From Liolophura sinensis (taxonomy: Eukaryota > Mollusca > Polyplacophora > Chitonida > Chitonidae), in NCBI RefSeq assembly GCF_032854445.1, contig NC_088296.1:15074623-15138622 (forward strand): a stretch of DNA of 64,000 nucleotides, read 5' to 3'. The position numbers and the translations under genes were made by a program. Under the pieces are notes generated by a model. It was not told the DNA's origin and ran no database searches. It saw only the letters and a program-made list of their open reading frames with translations. Position 1 is the stretch's first letter; each line of letters starts with the position of its first letter. Below, piece by piece: positions 1-11,375 of the stretch.

Positions 1-300
1 GAAAGTGTGCATGGCTATGGGAAGATGTGCATATCTATGGGAAGGCGTGTATATCTATGGGAAGCTGTGTGTAGTTATAGGAATGTGTGTATATCTATGG
101 GAAGGTGTATATCTGTGCGCAAGTGTGTGAATGTATTGAAAGTTGTGTATGTGTGTGTGAAGGATGTGTATATCTATGGAAAGGTGTGAATAGCTATTGG
201 AAAGTGTGTATATCTCTGAGAAATTGTATATATCTGTGCGAAAGTTTGTATATCTATGGGAAGGTGTGTATAATAAAGGGAAGATGTACATGTCCATGGA
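1..300. repeat. Minisatellite, 18-20 bp unit
   Basis: Tandem, imperfect units such as 'gtgtatatctatgggaag'. Short ORFs through it in several frames are low-complexity artefacts. The mirror array at 58430-59150 is longer. Confidence 0.9.
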
Positions 301-373
301 AACTTTCCACAGCACATGCTGAAAATTCATCGGTGAATTGCTTACGCTCGGTGCTTTACACCAGGTACTTCGA

Positions 374-582
374 TTTGGCGTACCAATGCGGTCGCTGTGA
401 GTTCAAGTCCAACTCATGCTGGCTTCCTCTACGGCCGTACGTGGGGAGGTCTGGCAGCAACCTGCAGATGGCCGTGTGTTTCCCCCGGGCTAAGCAAGTT
501 TTCTTATCACCGTAATGCTGGATGGCGTCTTAAAAGTGAAATTTTCTTGAGTTCAGCGTAAAACATCAATAAAATAAATAAA
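374..582 (+). mobile_element. tRNA-derived SINE, family A
   Basis: Contains the B-box-like 'gagttcaagtcc', the conserved middle 'ctacggccgtacgtgg' and the 3' part 'gcgtaaaacatcaat', and ends in AATAAA-type repeats. The A-box head is missing or replaced. Mirror copy at 58160-58372. Confidence 0.85.
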
Positions 583-912
583 GCGATATCGCGTTAAACA
601 GCAATCAAATAATAAAGAAATGCACCTAAGGAACGCTTGGATATACTATGAACTGGCGAAAACTGGAAATGTTGTAACTTGTAAGACCTGAAGTTTTAAT
701 CAAATCTATTTTGAAATACCTTTTATATACTTTATTATCGACAACTTATATACTCTGAATACTAATTTCACTCATCGCCTAGAACATACCCAGCGTCATT
801 CGAAATTCATTGTAGTTGCCTATTTTATATAGTTTTTTAGTTGACGACTGGTATACGAATGTTTGTTTCGACGCACAGATACTGTTCTATTGACCTAAAC
901 TGTAATTTTCAG

Positions 913-1066
913 AATCTTATCCTCTTATACTTGTTAATGGCGAGGAAACTTCGTCTGGTGTTACTGGACGTTTGGAGGTCTTCTACATCGGTACCTGGGG
1001 ATCAGTGTGTGATGATCGTGTGAACGCAGTGACGGCAAAGACTCTTTGTCGCATTACTGGATACAG
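913..1066 (+). CDS. SRCR domain, first-half exon
   Basis: Acceptor 'ttttcag' and donor 'gtattt'. With one base from the previous exon it reads E-S-Y-P-L-I-L-V-N-G, then GRLEVF, WGSVCDD and LCRITGYR, ending in split codon AG|. No stop in this frame. Its proper partner exon (right-arm 56561-56739) is deleted here, so it would join exon 2545-2726 instead, in frame. Confidence 0.85.
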
Positions 1067-1335
1067 GTATTTTTAAACACGTGCATATTTACATAAACTA
1101 TAAAAATAACATTAACAAAAAATATATCAAATAATAAATCATAGATCAAAAAGGAAAGAACCCTCAATGCTCTGTTAGAAAATACTTATGTGTATTTTGT
1201 GTGTGAATGAAGTACATATAAATGCATGTATCATGTGATGATACAAAACTGAGTTTTGTTTCATTTACCTTCCGGTATTTATTGGCATTTTTCTGCAATA
1301 TGTTTAAGGTCCTAAGATGGCATTTTTATTGCGCA

Positions 1336-1470
1336 ATGACCCAGGAGCCTCTGAAAAATGTGGTCGCTGTGAGTTTAAGTCCAGCGCATGCTGTCCTTTC
1401 TTCCCTGTCGCAAAAAGTGGCAATATCTACAAGCAGCCGGAGGATCCTCGTGGGTTTCCATATGTCTGGT
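1336..1470 (+). mobile_element. Diverged family A SINE fragment
   Basis: Reads 'caatgacccaggagcctct', then 'gtggtcgctgtgagttta' and a rearranged 3' half. Its left edge coincides with the breakpoint of the 2.1 kb left-arm deletion. Mirror at 55130-55310. Confidence 0.7.
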
Positions 1471-1605
1471 GTCTTCAACATGATGCTTCAGTAGCAGCAG
1501 CACTTTGACCGTGTGGCTCTGCTGCAGGAAGCAACAGAATATGTACACATACCTAATGGCTCCCCGTCGTGATACCACGTACCACCCAAAGCATACAGAC
1601 ACACA
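1460..1605 (+). repeat. Fragment of interspersed repeat, family C
   Basis: 'gtctggtgtcttcaacatga' followed by 'gatgcttcagtagcagcag' and a 'ctgctgcaggaagc' segment resembles the 3' part of the repeat at 29200-29420. Mirror near 55010-55145. Confidence 0.55.
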
Positions 1606-1633
1606 TATATGTACATTTATTCTACAGTTTCTT

Positions 1634-1856
1634 GATGCGGTCGCAGTGAGTTAAAGTCCAGCTCATTCTGGCTTCCTCTCCGGCCGTACATGAGGAGGTC
1701 TGCGAGCAACCTGCGGATGGTCGAAGGTTTTTCCGTACCATGCCCGGTTTCCTCACACCATAATTCTGGCCTCCGTCGTATACGTGGAATATTCTTGAGT
1801 GCGACGTAAAACACCAATCAAATAAATAAATAAATAAATAAATAAATTAATAAATA
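1634..1856 (+). mobile_element. tRNA-derived SINE, family A (5' truncated)
   Basis: Starts in the region before the B box ('gatgcggtcgcagtgag') and runs through 'ctccggccgtacatgagg' to 'gcgacgtaaaacaccaatc' and an (AAAT)n tail. Mirror copy 54770-54990. Confidence 0.9.
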
Positions 1857-2544
1857 CAGTTTCTTGGAAAATTAAGTCGGAATTTCGAAAAAAATTCTAA
1901 CGATAAAACTGGAATCCATACTATGCCAAAACCGAAAATTCACCACTGATCTTCAAGCAGATGTAGTTGACTATGCAAGACGATAATGGAGCCGATAAAC
2001 CGCCCTGTTACTCAATTATGACTTCTTATTTATGTTAAGTATTTGTTTTTAAAAAGTTTTTGACACTGCAGTACTTGCGACTGGGAAGAATTTCGGGTGT
2101 TAAGAAAAGAAAACCACGGACATTTCACAAGTAAAATATGATCTTTCCCCGTACACGTACCTATATATGTATGGTAGCCAGATCTTCACTCGCAGGAGCG
2201 AGTTCCATGTGCATGCCTGCCATATGTGTGAGACGCGCTGGTGACATTGTGGCATAAAGGACCACCATGGTTTCCAATGTTACGAATATGTTTCAAGTTC
2301 TTTATTGTGATCCCAACCTACATCAACCATGAAGACACAAATAATATAACCTCAATTATTTAGAAAGTGGTGTGGAGACAGATCTGCTGGACCACAAATA
2401 TTTTTCAGGACGTTCTTGGTAGCGAAGCCATGTGATGTGGCATGTTACAGATACTGAAAGCACGAAGTTACGTCAATCAAAACATACATGTACATATGGT
2501 TGAAAGGGAAAATAATGTTTTTTTTCCCATTACATTGTTTGCAG

Positions 2545-2726
2545 CGAAGGAGTCGAATTGCCGAATGCGTATTTTGGACAAGGGACTGGACAGATTTGGT
2601 TGAACGAAGTTCGTTGTTCTGGGAACGAGACTGTTATATCAGAGTGCTCAACTTGGGGGTGGGGAATTCACAACTGCCGTCACAACGAGGACGTGAGTTT
2701 GGTCTGTTTTAACCCAAATCCCCAGG
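2545..2726 (+). CDS. SRCR domain, second-half exon
   Basis: Acceptor 'tttgcag', donor 'gtgagt' after a phase-1 G. Encodes (S)[19 protein letters not shown], then C-S-G-N-E, SECSTWGWG and [12 protein letters not shown]. Four cysteines of a group A SRCR are present. The run of five G (2655-2659) keeps frame, unlike the mirror exon at 53900-54082, which has six. Confidence 0.88.
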
Positions 2727-3029
2727 GTGAGTCTTTAATAATCTGCAGACATATAGGCCTAAGGAATGATGACATCAAAACCAGCTGACACGTGGGTCTA
2801 TAACTCGATGTCATTTGCGACTGAATATCTGTATTTTTACGGCCATGATATCAGTGGCCCACATGTAACTTGTCATATTTCGCTCGATACGCCGCTAACA
2901 ATATGGGCGTGATTCTCCGTCATATGTCTACCTGGGGAATTCCCCATGACATACATGTTTAAAAGTTGCACCATTCAGTGAAATGCTGTTGGACTGGAAT
3001 ATGGAACGAATGTCGTTTGAGTCTTGTGG

Positions 3030-3108
3030 GAATCTCGACTGAATCTCGCGTTGTTGCCCTAATCTTGACCTAATCTCGACCTAATCTCGACTAAATCTCG
3101 CACTGTCG
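3030..3108. repeat. Short 11-12 bp tandem repeat
   Basis: Imperfect 'ctaatctcgac' units. The mirror tract lies near 53525-53595. Confidence 0.7.
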
Positions 3109-3405
3109 TTTAGATATCGCCGTTCCTGTTTTGGAGAAAGATGTAGGACAGAACATGGCCGCATCCGTCTTCCATTGCTGCCGCACGAAGTTCAATCACT
3201 CACAGATAATTAGATTGTGTGAAAACATACTACATGAAGTTAACCCCAACGGAAGACAGCAGAAAGTGTATTGGAGCCCACATTTACTGACGTGTATAGA
3301 TCGTCACACAGAAAGAGTGGACTGAATGAAATATATTGAGGAAGCTGGAAGACAAAAGTGTTTTCAGATTGAGGTTTTCCACTTGTACTTTTATTTGAGT
3401 TATCG

Positions 3406-3672
3406 AAGAGGGGCCTCTATGGTATAGCAGTTAGCGTGCTGGCACTGCACATTGAAGCAGTAGCCAATCACCAATGCGATGCCTGTCTTTCCAAGTGTAG
3501 TTTATGCTCTCCTACTATAGAGCCTTCAATGGCCTGAAGAAGCCGGACAGAGATTAGTTGCTGACAGACCTTCTATCAAACGACCTGAGAGGAAGATAGC
3601 ATGAGCTGATTTTGAACTCACAAGGATCGCATTAGTGAGAGGCTCCTGGGCCATTGTGCCTGACTGGAATGC
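3406..3672 (-). mobile_element. SINE remnants (tRNA-like head plus family A piece)
   Basis: 3410-3445 resembles a tRNA-like head ('tatagcagttagcgtgctgg'). 3540-3672 is a minus-strand family A fragment with 'gaggaagatagcatgagc' and 'gtgagaggctcctgggcc'. Mirror copies near 52950-53225. Confidence 0.6.
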
Positions 3673-3807
3673 TAACATAAGGTTATTGTGACTGGATGTG
3701 ACGCCATGGTCGATCTCTGTCGTGATTTTCCAGTACGACAGGACTATCAATATGCTGTCATCGTGGCAGGCTGGCAGGAGAGAAACACAGTCCTATGGTG
3801 GTGTTTT

Positions 3808-4042
3808 GATTTATGTATTTACTTGATTGGTGTTTTATGCCAAACTGAAGAATATTTCACTTATACGACGGTGGCCAGCATTATGGTCGTGGGTTATTCG
3901 CAGGTTGCTAGAAGACCTTGCCACCTACGGCCGGAGAGGAAGCCAGTGTGAGCTGGGCTTGAACTCACAGCGACGGCATTGGTGAGAGGCTCTTGGGTCA
4001 GTACGCTGCGCTAGCGCGCTAACCGACTGAGCCACGGAGGTA
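3808..4042 (-). mobile_element. tRNA-derived SINE, family A, near full length
   Basis: Minus-strand copy: 3' end 'ttgattggtgttttatgcc' at left, tRNA-like head with A box ('ctgagccacggagg' complement) at right. The middle 'cggccggagaggaagccag' is intact; part of the body is missing. Mirror 52585-52828. Confidence 0.92.
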
Positions 4043-4205
4043 GCCGATGGTGAGTCGCTGTCAACTGTTGGTGAAGAAACGTAGGGGTGATTAAATTCCA
4101 ATTACATGTCTATCATACCATGGGTCGTAATATGATTAAGACGTACAGCATAAAAAAGTAGAGTAGCCACGACAGTGTGATAGCTGGCAAATGATTAGGC
4201 TTTTG

Positions 4206-4432
4206 TTAATTTGCCTAGGTCTTCCTCTTCGACTGTACGTGAGAGGGTCTCTCCCAGCAACCTGCAGATGGTCGTGGGTATCGCCCGTGCTCTGCCCGGT
4301 TTCCACCCACCATAATACTGGCCGCCGTCGTATAAGTGAAATATTCTTGAGTACGGCGTAAAATACCAATCAGATAGATAGAAAAATAAATAAATAAATA
4401 AATAAAAAAGTAAATAAATAAATAAATAAATT
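4206..4432 (+). mobile_element. tRNA-derived SINE, family A, 5' truncated
   Basis: Body from 'gcaacctgcagatggtcgtg' to 'tgagtacggcgtaaaatacc' followed by (AAAT)n. Mirror 52200-52425. Confidence 0.88.
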
Positions 4433-4871
4433 TCTTTTAGTCGGGGTTTTATTTTAACTGTTGATTTAAATACCTAAATAGTAGAAAATTACAAATCACC
4501 TAGCATCATGGCTTACGCACAATTAGGTAAAAAATGCAGTGATGTTAACTGGACGTCACTGGTCAAGAATTACTCAAAATGCTGTATTGATATTGAACGT
4601 ATTTACTACATTCTTAAAACAGCAGACAGAAAGGGGGCTAGTGTGATCAATATTTCCAGCGTATAATAGACCTGTCCATTAGAGATATTATTTCTTCCAA
4701 GCAAGAAATTGTGCCATCTGAACGAAATAATGTTCCCTTATTCCTAAATCCCCAGAACAAAAAAGAGAAAAATATGGACTGTGTAAACTCTAAACCTCTA
4801 GAATATTGACACGAATCCTACGGAGTCTGTGGTCTGAAGTTGTGCCTTCTATCAAGCCGTTCCCTTTTCAG
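4433..4871. other. Intronic stretch without recognised features
   Basis: AT-rich sequence between SRCR exons. I see no exon, RNA gene or clear repeat. It aligns with 51761-52199. Confidence 0.6.
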
Positions 4872-5020
4872 AGGAGCTATTGACCAGACTGGTTGACGGC
4901 CATTGGAGCCCAATCTATCTCACCGGGTGCCTGGAAATATTCAATGGTGGACTCTGGGGCGCGGTGTGCGAAGAGGGCTTTGGTCTCTGCTCCTGTAATC
5001 TGTCGTAGTCTGGGCTACAG
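4872..5020 (+). pseudogene. SRCR first-half exon with 5-base deletion
   Basis: Acceptor 'cttttcag', donor 'gtatgc'. Encodes [19 protein letters not shown], then [19 protein letters not shown] and loses frame. After 'ggctttggt' the right-arm exon (51607-51760) has five more bases ('ccgtt'). Length is 149 against 154. In the shifted frame a TAG appears just before the donor. The conserved GRLEIF arginine is cysteine here, also suggesting decay. Confidence 0.85.
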
Positions 5021-5863
5021 GTATGCATTTTACTTTTCATGAACGCGTTTTACTTTCTTTCCCCCACTTATTTTAAACATTCGATTTGATTACTGTCTAA
5101 CGCCATGTCGGGAATTTTCCAGCCACATTGAAGTACACCTAGGTGGAAAAAACGTATCATGTTGTCTACTACAGACGAGTGATATTTCTTTTTTTTTAAT
5201 ATTTAATTTGGAATTACAGGTACGTAATAACATGCTTGAGGGAAGTGATTTGTAATCTATACGTTATATCGTCTAAATGAAAGCGAGAGCATCAGTAATA
5301 TATAAGGTGCCGCGGACCAAATTTTGAAGGCGCGCTCATTTACTTTGAGCCTCGTTTGTAAACTTTACTCAAACTTTGATTTTTATTTAAATTTATATTG
5401 ATACATTAATTGTTACCTCTCTTTTCTGGTACATTTAAATTATAAAGTTTAGCCTTCATTCAAGGGTAAACTTTAAAATTATAAAAAAAATTTCTGTTAA
5501 TAAAACTGTTCTGTATTGTTACATACAGAAAATTTCAATTTACTAGCATTAGAATGGTTGAAGTGACTGGTTTGAGGTAAATATCAGATTCCCACCTACC
5601 TTATTTATAGTGCTCAAATGATTCTCAAAGTTGAAAATGATCAAACTGCACACGCTTTATACATGTTAGCTATTTTATTACCGATATTAAACGTATCACG
5701 GCTGATATTTTGTGAAAGTCAACTATTTCTTCTGTTCTAATATAGTCGCAAAAATTTTGGGATTTGTAGGTATAATTGATTTCTTTTTCATCATCTTCTG
5801 TGTCGCCTGTTTCAAGATTATGGAGTAGCGGGCGCATTTGTGTGTTTTTTATTTTTAAATTAG

Positions 5864-6045
5864 AAATGGGAATAAGGTTCCCCGATCCAGATTTGGAACA
5901 GGAAGTGGGCCAGTATGGATGGACAACGTACAATGCTTAGGAAACGAAACTAACATCTCACAATGCCTTCGTGGAAACTGGAGAAATACTTCCTGCACCC
6001 ATTACCACGATATAGGATTATACTGTTACAACACAACATTTACAG
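5864..6045 (+). CDS. SRCR domain, second-half exon
   Basis: Acceptor 'aaattag', donor 'gtatgt'. Encodes (R)[59 protein letters not shown]. Open throughout; differs from 50583-50764 at 3 of 182 bases. Confidence 0.88.
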
Positions 6046-6371
6046 GTATGTCCTTGCATTTTGGTTGCAACTGCTCGACTGCCATATATTTATCATTTTC
6101 AGTGAATAAATAAGTTCAGGTAAGCCTTGTCCAAAGTTATGAAGTCATATGACTTTTTGGGCTAGGCAGACGAAAATATCACGCACAGCTTATCTTTTAC
6201 AGCAGTTCTGATGTTAGAAACTTCGTTAGAAAGTTCGGTACCCTTCAATTTGCTCTCTTCTTGGAAATGTCGAAATCCCTGTTAGAATTCTCAAAGTGTC
6301 AAATTTCACAAAATTTTAAACAAAAAGATTATCCATGCCGATTGACAGATTACACTGATTAGGGAATCCAC

Positions 6372-6672
<301 letters not shown>

Positions 6673-6714
6673 AGGAAATCAGTGTTTCTGGATGCAAGTT
6701 ATATTCTTATTCTC

Positions 6715-6940
6715 AAGTTTCCCCATCCAAACATTTGGTTTAACCACACAAGCATGTCACGTTTCCCCTAACCAAACATTTGATGTTACCACACAAACAT
6801 CTCACACATCCCCTACCCAAACATTTGGTTTCACCACACAAACATTTCACGTATCCCTCACCCAAAAGTTTGGTTTCATCATACAAAGGTTTCACGTATC
6901 CCCTACCCAAATGTTTGGTTTCAAACATATAACGTATCTT
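6715..6940 (-). repeat. 45-bp minisatellite, short array
   Basis: About five imperfect units with 'acatttggtttcaccacaca'. The same unit reaches about 20 copies at 48795-49740. Units are multiples of three, so several frames stay open; these are not genes. Confidence 0.9.
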
Positions 6941-7721
6941 TAATCCGAATATTTCACGTATTTCACTTCACTTATTATTAACAGTATTTATGACGAATTT
7001 TGGACCTACTTTGTCGTTTCTATGAATACAAGAGCTGGTGTCTCTCTTTGTCACATTTATAATAATAATTTTGTTTCGGTAATCATACGAACCTTTGGCT
7101 ACATACAGTTTTCCCTAGACAGATATATAGGTCATCATCAGTGCCTAATTACGATATTTGAAAATATACCTGATATATACCTTGAACAAAATAAGAAATC
7201 ACAACTGCTATTTGTTTGTGTGTTGTTTGATAAATTTCTACATAACTGATATTAGGCACTAGAAAATAAAACATAAAAATGCATCATCGATTCTTTCTTT
7301 TCGATTTACACAAATATGAAAGTAAACCAACATGATACTTCTGAACAGCTTGAATTGCTCTAAGTTGATATCATATGCACACAAATAATATTAGCTTTGG
7401 TAATCATGTTTTCATTATTATGGAAATTATCCATATGAATGACCCTAATGAGAAAAAAAAACTGCTTTTGACCTTTGACTTTTGTCTTGCAATAAAACAA
7501 AAGATATTTGTCACAACACTCACTTTTTACCGGCTTCTTGCATTAATAATTTTACACAAGTTTAAGTAAGTTTTTCATGTTTTCGTACAACAGAAAATCT
7601 GCCATACCACTGTGGTGTCGAGAGACGATTTCCCACATGGTCGCATGGCATCCTTTATGCTCTAGTCAAAGGAATTGGCCCCAAGTCTTAGTTTCTTTGG
7701 TTTACATCTTGATACCCTCAG
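6941..7721. other. Intronic stretch without recognised features
   Basis: AT-rich sequence aligning with 48008-48790. It ends in a polypyrimidine-containing stretch before the acceptor of exon 7722. No additional exon is evident. Confidence 0.55.
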
Positions 7722-7875
7722 GGTCAGTAGAGACAAGACTTATGTTTGGACGGAGGGGTCCCGACTGGCAGACCGGCCTGATTGAGGTTTACTTCGCCGG
7801 AGAATGGGGGAGAGTCTGCGCTGAAAGGTTCAACAACGAAACCGCCTTTGTTGTCTGCCGGTCTCTGGGGTACAG
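7722..7875 (+). CDS. SRCR domain, first-half exon
   Basis: Acceptor 'ccctcag', donor 'gtatga'. Encodes (G)[51 protein letters not shown]. Open, 154 bases, same length as mirror exon 47854-48007. Confidence 0.9.
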
Positions 7876-8261
7876 GTATGACGCTGATGACATTACACTT
7901 CCAAGCTATTTATTCTCTTATCATAGCTTGAGAGTTGAAGGTTTAACTGGTACATTTTCCATTTGCACGGGACACCATTATGTGCAAGCCAAATTACTCA
8001 GACGATCGTGACTGTAACTACCCCACGTAACGAAGAATTGCAATCACCTGACAGTCCATGTGTGCAAATCGCATAACTTACTTTAACAATCAATTTTACA
8101 AGAGGTTCGGAGAGCGGGCGTAGAATCAGAAAACTAATCGCTAGCCATGAATTGTTTTTTTAAACTTGTAGAGATTTATAATTTTTCTCGCAAATTGCAA
8201 GTTAATATCAGAAATTAAGTTGGATATATTGATGATCTCTCTGATCGAATATAAGAAATGT

Positions 8262-8402
8262 TTATTTATGTATTTATTTACTTATTTCTTTGGCTGAGTA
8301 CGCCCTATTAAAGAATATTTTATTTCTACGACGGCGGTCAGCATTATACTGCAAACACACCCCCATCCTCAGGTTGCTGGCAGATTTTCCCACTATCGCG
8401 TC
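8262..8402 (-). mobile_element. SINE family A, 3' fragment
   Basis: (AAAT)n-like tail at left, then 'gagtacgccctattaaagaa' and 'ctacgacggcggtcagcatt'; truncated after 'caggttgctggcagattttc'. Mirror 47340-47455. Confidence 0.8.
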
Positions 8403-8537
8403 AAAAAACTTCCACATGTACACATGCACTTCTGTAGTCTGTAGTAGGTGGTATAAAACTGGTGTTTCCTTTTTCCCCTGTGTTTTTTTTTTTCGTCATT
8501 TAAAGACGCGATTTAAATCTCCATTTCTTTTGGACAG

Positions 8538-8716
8538 ATTCGGAAACTATATACCTCTCTCATATCCAAATATGATAATTAAAATGATTTGGCTGGGTGG
8601 CGTCATCTGCCGAGGAAATGAGACAAATATTGCTCAGTGTGATCATGGTGACTGGGGAGACCATTTCTGCAGTAATTATGAAGATGTCAGAGTCATCTGT
8701 TCAGACAATCAGCCAG
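8538..8716 (+). CDS. SRCR domain, second-half exon (last in left arm)
   Basis: Acceptor 'ttggacag', donor 'gttagt'. Encodes (R)[59 protein letters not shown]. If not spliced, the reading frame ends at once (Gly-stop) at the donor. That matters because no LDLa exon follows in this arm. Confidence 0.88.
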
Positions 8717-8817
8717 GTTAGTCCCACGGCATACGTGTAGCTGTGTGTCAAAATGCAGTAGATAAATCGATTAAATTTAATAGTTTCATTGAATGGAGTT
8801 TTTCACGTTGTAGCTAA

Positions 8818-9010
8818 ACCTTGAGCGCCTCTGTGGCCCGACTCCATAGTTTTACCGTTACCCACAGATCCGGGAGACTCGCAATCGAGCCCGGTTCGAG
8901 TAATTTCAAAATGTTACATGTTGCTGCCTCGTTTGGGGCTCAGCATGACTGGTGGGGCCAGTGTCAGTATAATGTGATTGGGTGGGTTGTCACGCCTGGT
9001 GTCTTCGGCA
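8818..9010 (+). mobile_element. tRNA-derived SINE-like repeat, family C
   Basis: tRNA-like head 'gcgcctctgtggcccgac' with B-box-like 'cccggttcgagtaa', then 'gctgcctcgtttgg' and 'gtcagtataatgtgattggg'. Related copies at 29200-29420 and, by mirror, 46783-46905. Confidence 0.75.
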
Positions 9011-9666
9011 ACACACATACATACATACATACATACATACATACATACATACATACATACATACATACATACATACATACATACATACATACATACATAC
9101 ATACATACATACATACATACATACATACATACATACAAACCTACGTACTTACCTAACTACCTACCTACCTACCTACCTACCTACCTACCTACATACATAC
9201 ATACATACATACATACATACATACATACATACATACATACATACATACATACATACATACATACATACATACATACATACATACATACATACATACATAC
9301 ATACATACATACATACATACATACATACATACAAACCTACGTACTTACCTAACTACCTACCTACCTACCTACCTACCTACATACATACATACATACATAC
9401 ATACATACATACATACATACATACATACATACATACATACATACATACATACATACATACATACATACATACATACATACATACATACATACATACAAAC
9501 ATACATACATACATACATACATACATACATACATACATACATACATACATACATACATACATACATACATACATACATACATACATACATACATACTTAC
9601 CTACCCACCTACCCACCTACCCACCCACCCACCCACCAACCCACCTACCCACCTACACCCACCCAA

Positions 9667-9728
<62 letters not shown>
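9010..9728. repeat. Compound (CATA)n/(CCTA)n/(CA)n microsatellite
   Basis: About 580 bp of (CATA)n with three CCTA blocks (two of them preceded by an almost identical 'caaacctacgtacttaccta'), then a CCCA-rich tract and (CA)n. It occupies the place where the right arm has the LDLa exon and flanks (46260-46780). Confidence 0.97.
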
Positions 9729-9731
<3 letters not shown>

Positions 9732-10828
9732 AATGTAAATGTGTTGTTTTGTTTTTTTTTATATCCAAACACATGCATTTAATCTGAATTATTGTAATAT
9801 TTATGAATAGACTGAAAATATAAATGTGATGAAAAATCAAATTTGAACATATTTGTTTGGTGAAAAATTTGTTATAGTGCAGATATATTTATTTCACATG
9901 TGTTACATCCGCAATTCTGTCATTAATACACAGACATTATATATAACATGTTCAAGTCCCAAATATCCTCAATACAAAAATTATTTTCAAGTGCCTTTTC
10001 CTTTATGTTGTAAGTCTTATTATATTGTATAAAAGTCTTACGTTACATTTCTGTATTTCTGCATAAATCAGGATTCAGTATCCTCGAGGTCTGGCAGAAT
10101 AAAACCCAGGCTGAAGTAAATTTCAAAGAATCTGGATATTGTGTTAAAGAAGATATAACTCAAGGGTATAGCAGACGGGTGTAGCCCGATCGGAATGTGA
10201 TCTGAAGGGGAGATAACTCGGTGAGATATTCATATTTGGCTCGTAGGCTTATTGTATCATAAAGCTGTCTTCTCTTACATGGCGCTTTGTCTTTCTGGAC
10301 CCCTGGACCATATCTCAATATTATTTCTCATTATGCGTTCCCCATATCTTCATTGCAGATTAGTGAGAGAGGATCTATGAGCGCGGATGGCTTACTGCTT
10401 GTCCCCGACCATCCCTGTTGTGTGCACTGAACCGTGACTGTACCGTTATTCTGTTATATATGAACATGGAAAATCCGATTTACATTTGCATCGCATAATG
10501 CGAATACATCTTATGTTTCAGCATATAAAGCTACTGAGCAGAAATATCACAAATAAAACGGTTTTTATGTATTTCTGTGTTACATTAGAAGGTGAAGAGA
10601 CAATTGATGTACAACACCAAAAAACCAAACATGAATATACGTAAGAAAATATATTCTCAACACTTTTATCTATTATTTCGCGAAGTCTAGAGACATTTTT
10701 TTTCAGTGTGAGTATTGTAGATTGCTTCTGCAGACACGAGGAGGCAGGCTTTCTCATTAATTTTTTTTATATATGAAGTTATGAACGGCTAGTCCGCACG
10801 TATTCTGGTATTCTACTTGATGTATAGC
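9729..10828. other. Unannotated sequence
   Basis: Aligns with 45160-46260. AT-rich with no convincing exon or RNA gene. A short minus-strand ORF (10518-10757, 79 codons) has a similar mirror ORF at 45224-45463 but no recognisable domain. Confidence 0.5.
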
Positions 10829-10880
10829 TAACACAAGATGGATTTCTTATGGATAACAACTTCTTGTTTATTACGTACAG

Positions 10881-10914
10881 GACGTTTCGATGCTGATACT
10901 AGCATCATTTTCAA
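10881..10914 (-). ncRNA. Hammerhead-ribozyme-like motif in Penelope-like element
   Basis: On the minus strand, 'ttgaaaat' precedes a 6-bp hairpin (GATGCT/AGCATC, six-base loop), followed by 'gaaacgtc'. This is the layout of the short hammerhead motifs described in Penelope-like elements (CUGANGA, stem II, GAAAC-GUC with palindromic stem III). Two core bases are off consensus, so catalysis is doubtful. Confidence 0.5.
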
Positions 10915-11127
10915 GTGGTTGACATCAGTAAAATTTCAGAGTTTATATTTGTACAGCGTGAGGTACAAGTGTCAAAGAGAGATAACACAGTTTAAAAGAT
11001 TAACAAAGTATTTAATGAAGGATAAACAATGGAAAGCTTATCTAAAGTCAGCTAACATAGTAGAATGGTATACATATAATCGGATTAAGCTCCGTGGAGT
11101 TGCTGGAGGTTTAATAGATCATAAGGA

Positions 11128-11375
11128 GTTTTATTTATTTATTTGATTGGTGTTTTACGCCGTACTCAAGAATATTTCACTTCTACGACGGCGGCCAGCA
11201 TTATGGTGGGTGGAAACCTGGGGGAAACCCACGACCATGTCCACAGGATGCTGCCAAACCTTCCCCCGTACGGCCGGAGAGGAAGCCAGCATCAGCTGAA
11301 CTTGAACTCACAGCGACCGCATTGGTGAGAGACTCCTGGGTCATTACGCTGCGCTAGCGCGCTAACCAACTGAGG
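11128..11375 (-). mobile_element. Full-length SINE family A inserted in the Penelope-like element
   Basis: 3' tail and 'ttgattggtgttttacgccg' at left, intact body, tRNA-like head at right. The flanks 'atcataaggag' and 'accataaggag' look like a target-site duplication. Mirror 44600-44855 sits at the same place, so insertion preceded the large duplication. Confidence 0.92.

Noticed and set aside
3985-4042. tRNA genes at A/B-box-containing sites
   Set aside because: They are heads of SINE copies: no foldable acceptor stem or anticodon arm is evident, and the same segment recurs with SINE bodies throughout.
6692-6943. 83-codon ORF with TFGFTTQ repeats
   Set aside because: Minisatellite translation with no conserved frame in the right arm.
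8982-9782. 266-codon open frame (and minus-strand partners) of repeated HTYI / MYVC peptides
   Set aside because: Pure translation of the (CATA)n/(CA)n microsatellite; open in several frames on both strands.
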